A stretch of 6,688 nucleotides of DNA, taken from Bacteroidota bacterium (GTDB taxonomy: Bacteria > Bacteroidota > Bacteroidia > Chitinophagales > Chitinophagaceae). The notes beneath the pieces are model-generated. The model had not been told where the DNA came from. It searched no databases and saw only the letters and a program-made list of their open reading frames with translations. How positions within the stretch are numbered: position 1 is the first letter of the stretch; the number at the start of each line of letters is the position of its first letter. The translations under genes and the position numbers were made by a program. The stretch lies in NCBI GenBank assembly GCA_947461985.1, contig CANHNT010000110.1, positions 1 through 6,688 of the forward strand. Reading direction: 5' to 3'. Positions 5,803 through 6,688 of the stretch are shown in pieces.

Positions 5803-6688
5803 TTAATATCCTCTTCCATCTTTTCCTTCCATATAATTCATGAACGCTTTATTGACAACAGCATTTCCTCCAGGAGTAGGGTAGTCGCCAGTAAAATACC
5901 AATCACCTGTATTGTTCGGACAAGCACTGTGTAAATCTTCAATGCTTTGATAAATTAAATCTACTTCGGCATGAACGTCCTCGGGTCGTAACATTTGAGC
6001 AATTTTTAAACTAATTTCATCTACCGAAAATTGTTTGTAAATTTTCTTTACAAAATTTTCAGAGGTGAGTTTGTTTGATTTTTGTGCTTGCAAACATTCT
6101 GCATACACATCTGCCAATAAATGTTGCTTGTTATTATCTTTTAATAACTCAACAGTCGCTTGAAAGGCGATAAAATCACCCATTTTACTCATGTCAATGC
6201 CATAACAATCGGGATAACGAATTTGTGGTGCACTTGAAACTACCGTAATTTTTTTAGGTCCTAATCTGTCCAACATTCTAATAATACTCTCACGAAGTGT
6301 GGTGCCTCGTACAATCGAATCATCAATAATAACCAAGCTATCAATACCAGCACGAACCGTTCCATAAGTAATGTCATAAACGTGTTGCACCATTTCATTA
6401 CGAGCACTTTCTTCTGTAATGAAGGTTCTCATTTTTACGTCTTTAATAGCAATTTTTTCAATGCGAACTCTACGTTCAATCATTTCACGAAGTTTCTCTT
6501 CATCGAAATTTTTGTCCCAACTTTGAATGCGTTGAATTTTGATTTCATTCAAATAAGCTTCGGCTCCTTTTATTAAACCATAAAAAGCTACTTCGGCTGT
6601 ATTTGGTATAAATGAAAAAATCGTATTTCTTAAATCATGATTAATTGATTTCAATACTTTTTCGGAAAGAACACGACCCAATTGTTTG
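5803..6688 (-). CDS. purF: Amidophosphoribosyltransferase, C-terminal part (gene runs off the window)
   Basis: PurF makes 5-phosphoribosylamine from PRPP and glutamine, the first committed step of purine synthesis. About 294 codons of the phosphoribosyltransferase end are visible. The TTG at 6679-6681 is internal, since the frame stays open to the window edge (KQLGRVLSEKV), and the glutaminase domain lies beyond it. FSFIPNTAEVAFYG is the start of the PRTase fold. MRTFITEESAR is the flexible PRPP-closing loop. LVIIDDSIVRGTTL (nt 6298-6336) is the PRPP-binding motif, and SSAPQIRYPDCYGIDM follows. A charged stretch between the first two motifs (IKIQRIQSWDKNFDEE and on) is longer than in the Bacillus or E. 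coli enzymes; long PurF forms of about 630 residues are what I expect in Bacteroidota. The iron-sulphur cysteines of the Bacillus enzyme are not conserved (PDCYG for PCFYG; GDWYFTGDYPT near the end), so a cluster-free enzyme is inferred. Confidence 0.9.
   Translation of the reverse strand, partial: KQLGRVLSEKVLKSINHDLRNTIFSFIPNTAEVAFYGLIKGAEAYLNEIKIQRIQSWDKNFDEEKLREMIERRVRIEKIAIKDVKMRTFITEESARNEMVQHVYDITYGTVRAGIDSLVIIDDSIVRGTTLRESIIRMLDRLGPKKITVVSSAPQIRYPDCYGIDMSKMGDFIAFQATVELLKDNNKQHLLADVYAECLQAQKSNKLTSENFVKKIYKQFSVDEISLKIAQMLRPEDVHAEVDLIYQSIEDLHSACPNNTGDWYFTGDYPTPGGNAVVNKAFMNYMEGKDGRGY

Overview
The window is about 30% G+C and reads as a chromosomal segment of a Bacteroidota bacterium, of Flavobacteriia or Chitinophagia/Sphingobacteriia type. 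The evidence is AT-rich leaders without Shine-Dalgarno sequences, candidate promoters of the Bacteroidota type (-33 TTTG, -7 TAnnTTTG), a FucP/GluP-type sugar porter beside a ROK kinase, and a PurF variant with a PRTase domain of the kind I associate with this phylum. No rRNA, tRNA, CRISPR array, phage gene or intact insertion sequence is visible.

Layout. Positions 1-666 hold no intact long gene. The minus strand carries a decayed, truncated N-terminus of an ABC-transporter ATPase (45-347). In another frame it overlaps a 42-codon ORF for a possible one-helix membrane protein (32-160). Next comes a block of about 100 bases with 48% G+C (411-510) between flanks of about 21% G+C. It can fold into hairpins and may be a dispersed repeat or an RNA element. 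Positions 667-3070 (+) form a two-gene sugar operon, an MFS hexose transporter followed 31 nt later by a ROK sugar kinase; the inferred job is to import a hexose and phosphorylate it. Positions 3278-5163 (+) form a second two-gene unit: an LpxH-like calcineurin phosphoesterase and, 23 nt later, a MurG/GT28-like glycosyltransferase. This pair plausibly acts in envelope glycolipid or glycan metabolism, but its substrate cannot be read from sequence. On the minus strand, converging on that unit, lie a DinB-fold (DUF1569-like) protein (5255-5713) and the C-terminal part of amidophosphoribosyltransferase PurF (5803-6688, running off the window). A 14-bp tandem repeat sits between these two.

Most of the window is ordinary core metabolism. 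The stretches most worth a second look are the left 0.6 kb (gene remnant, overlapping small ORF, GC-rich structured block) and the phosphoesterase/glycosyltransferase pair, whose phosphoesterase lacks the GNRD motif of canonical LpxH. I found no convincing sign of a wholly new multi-gene system.
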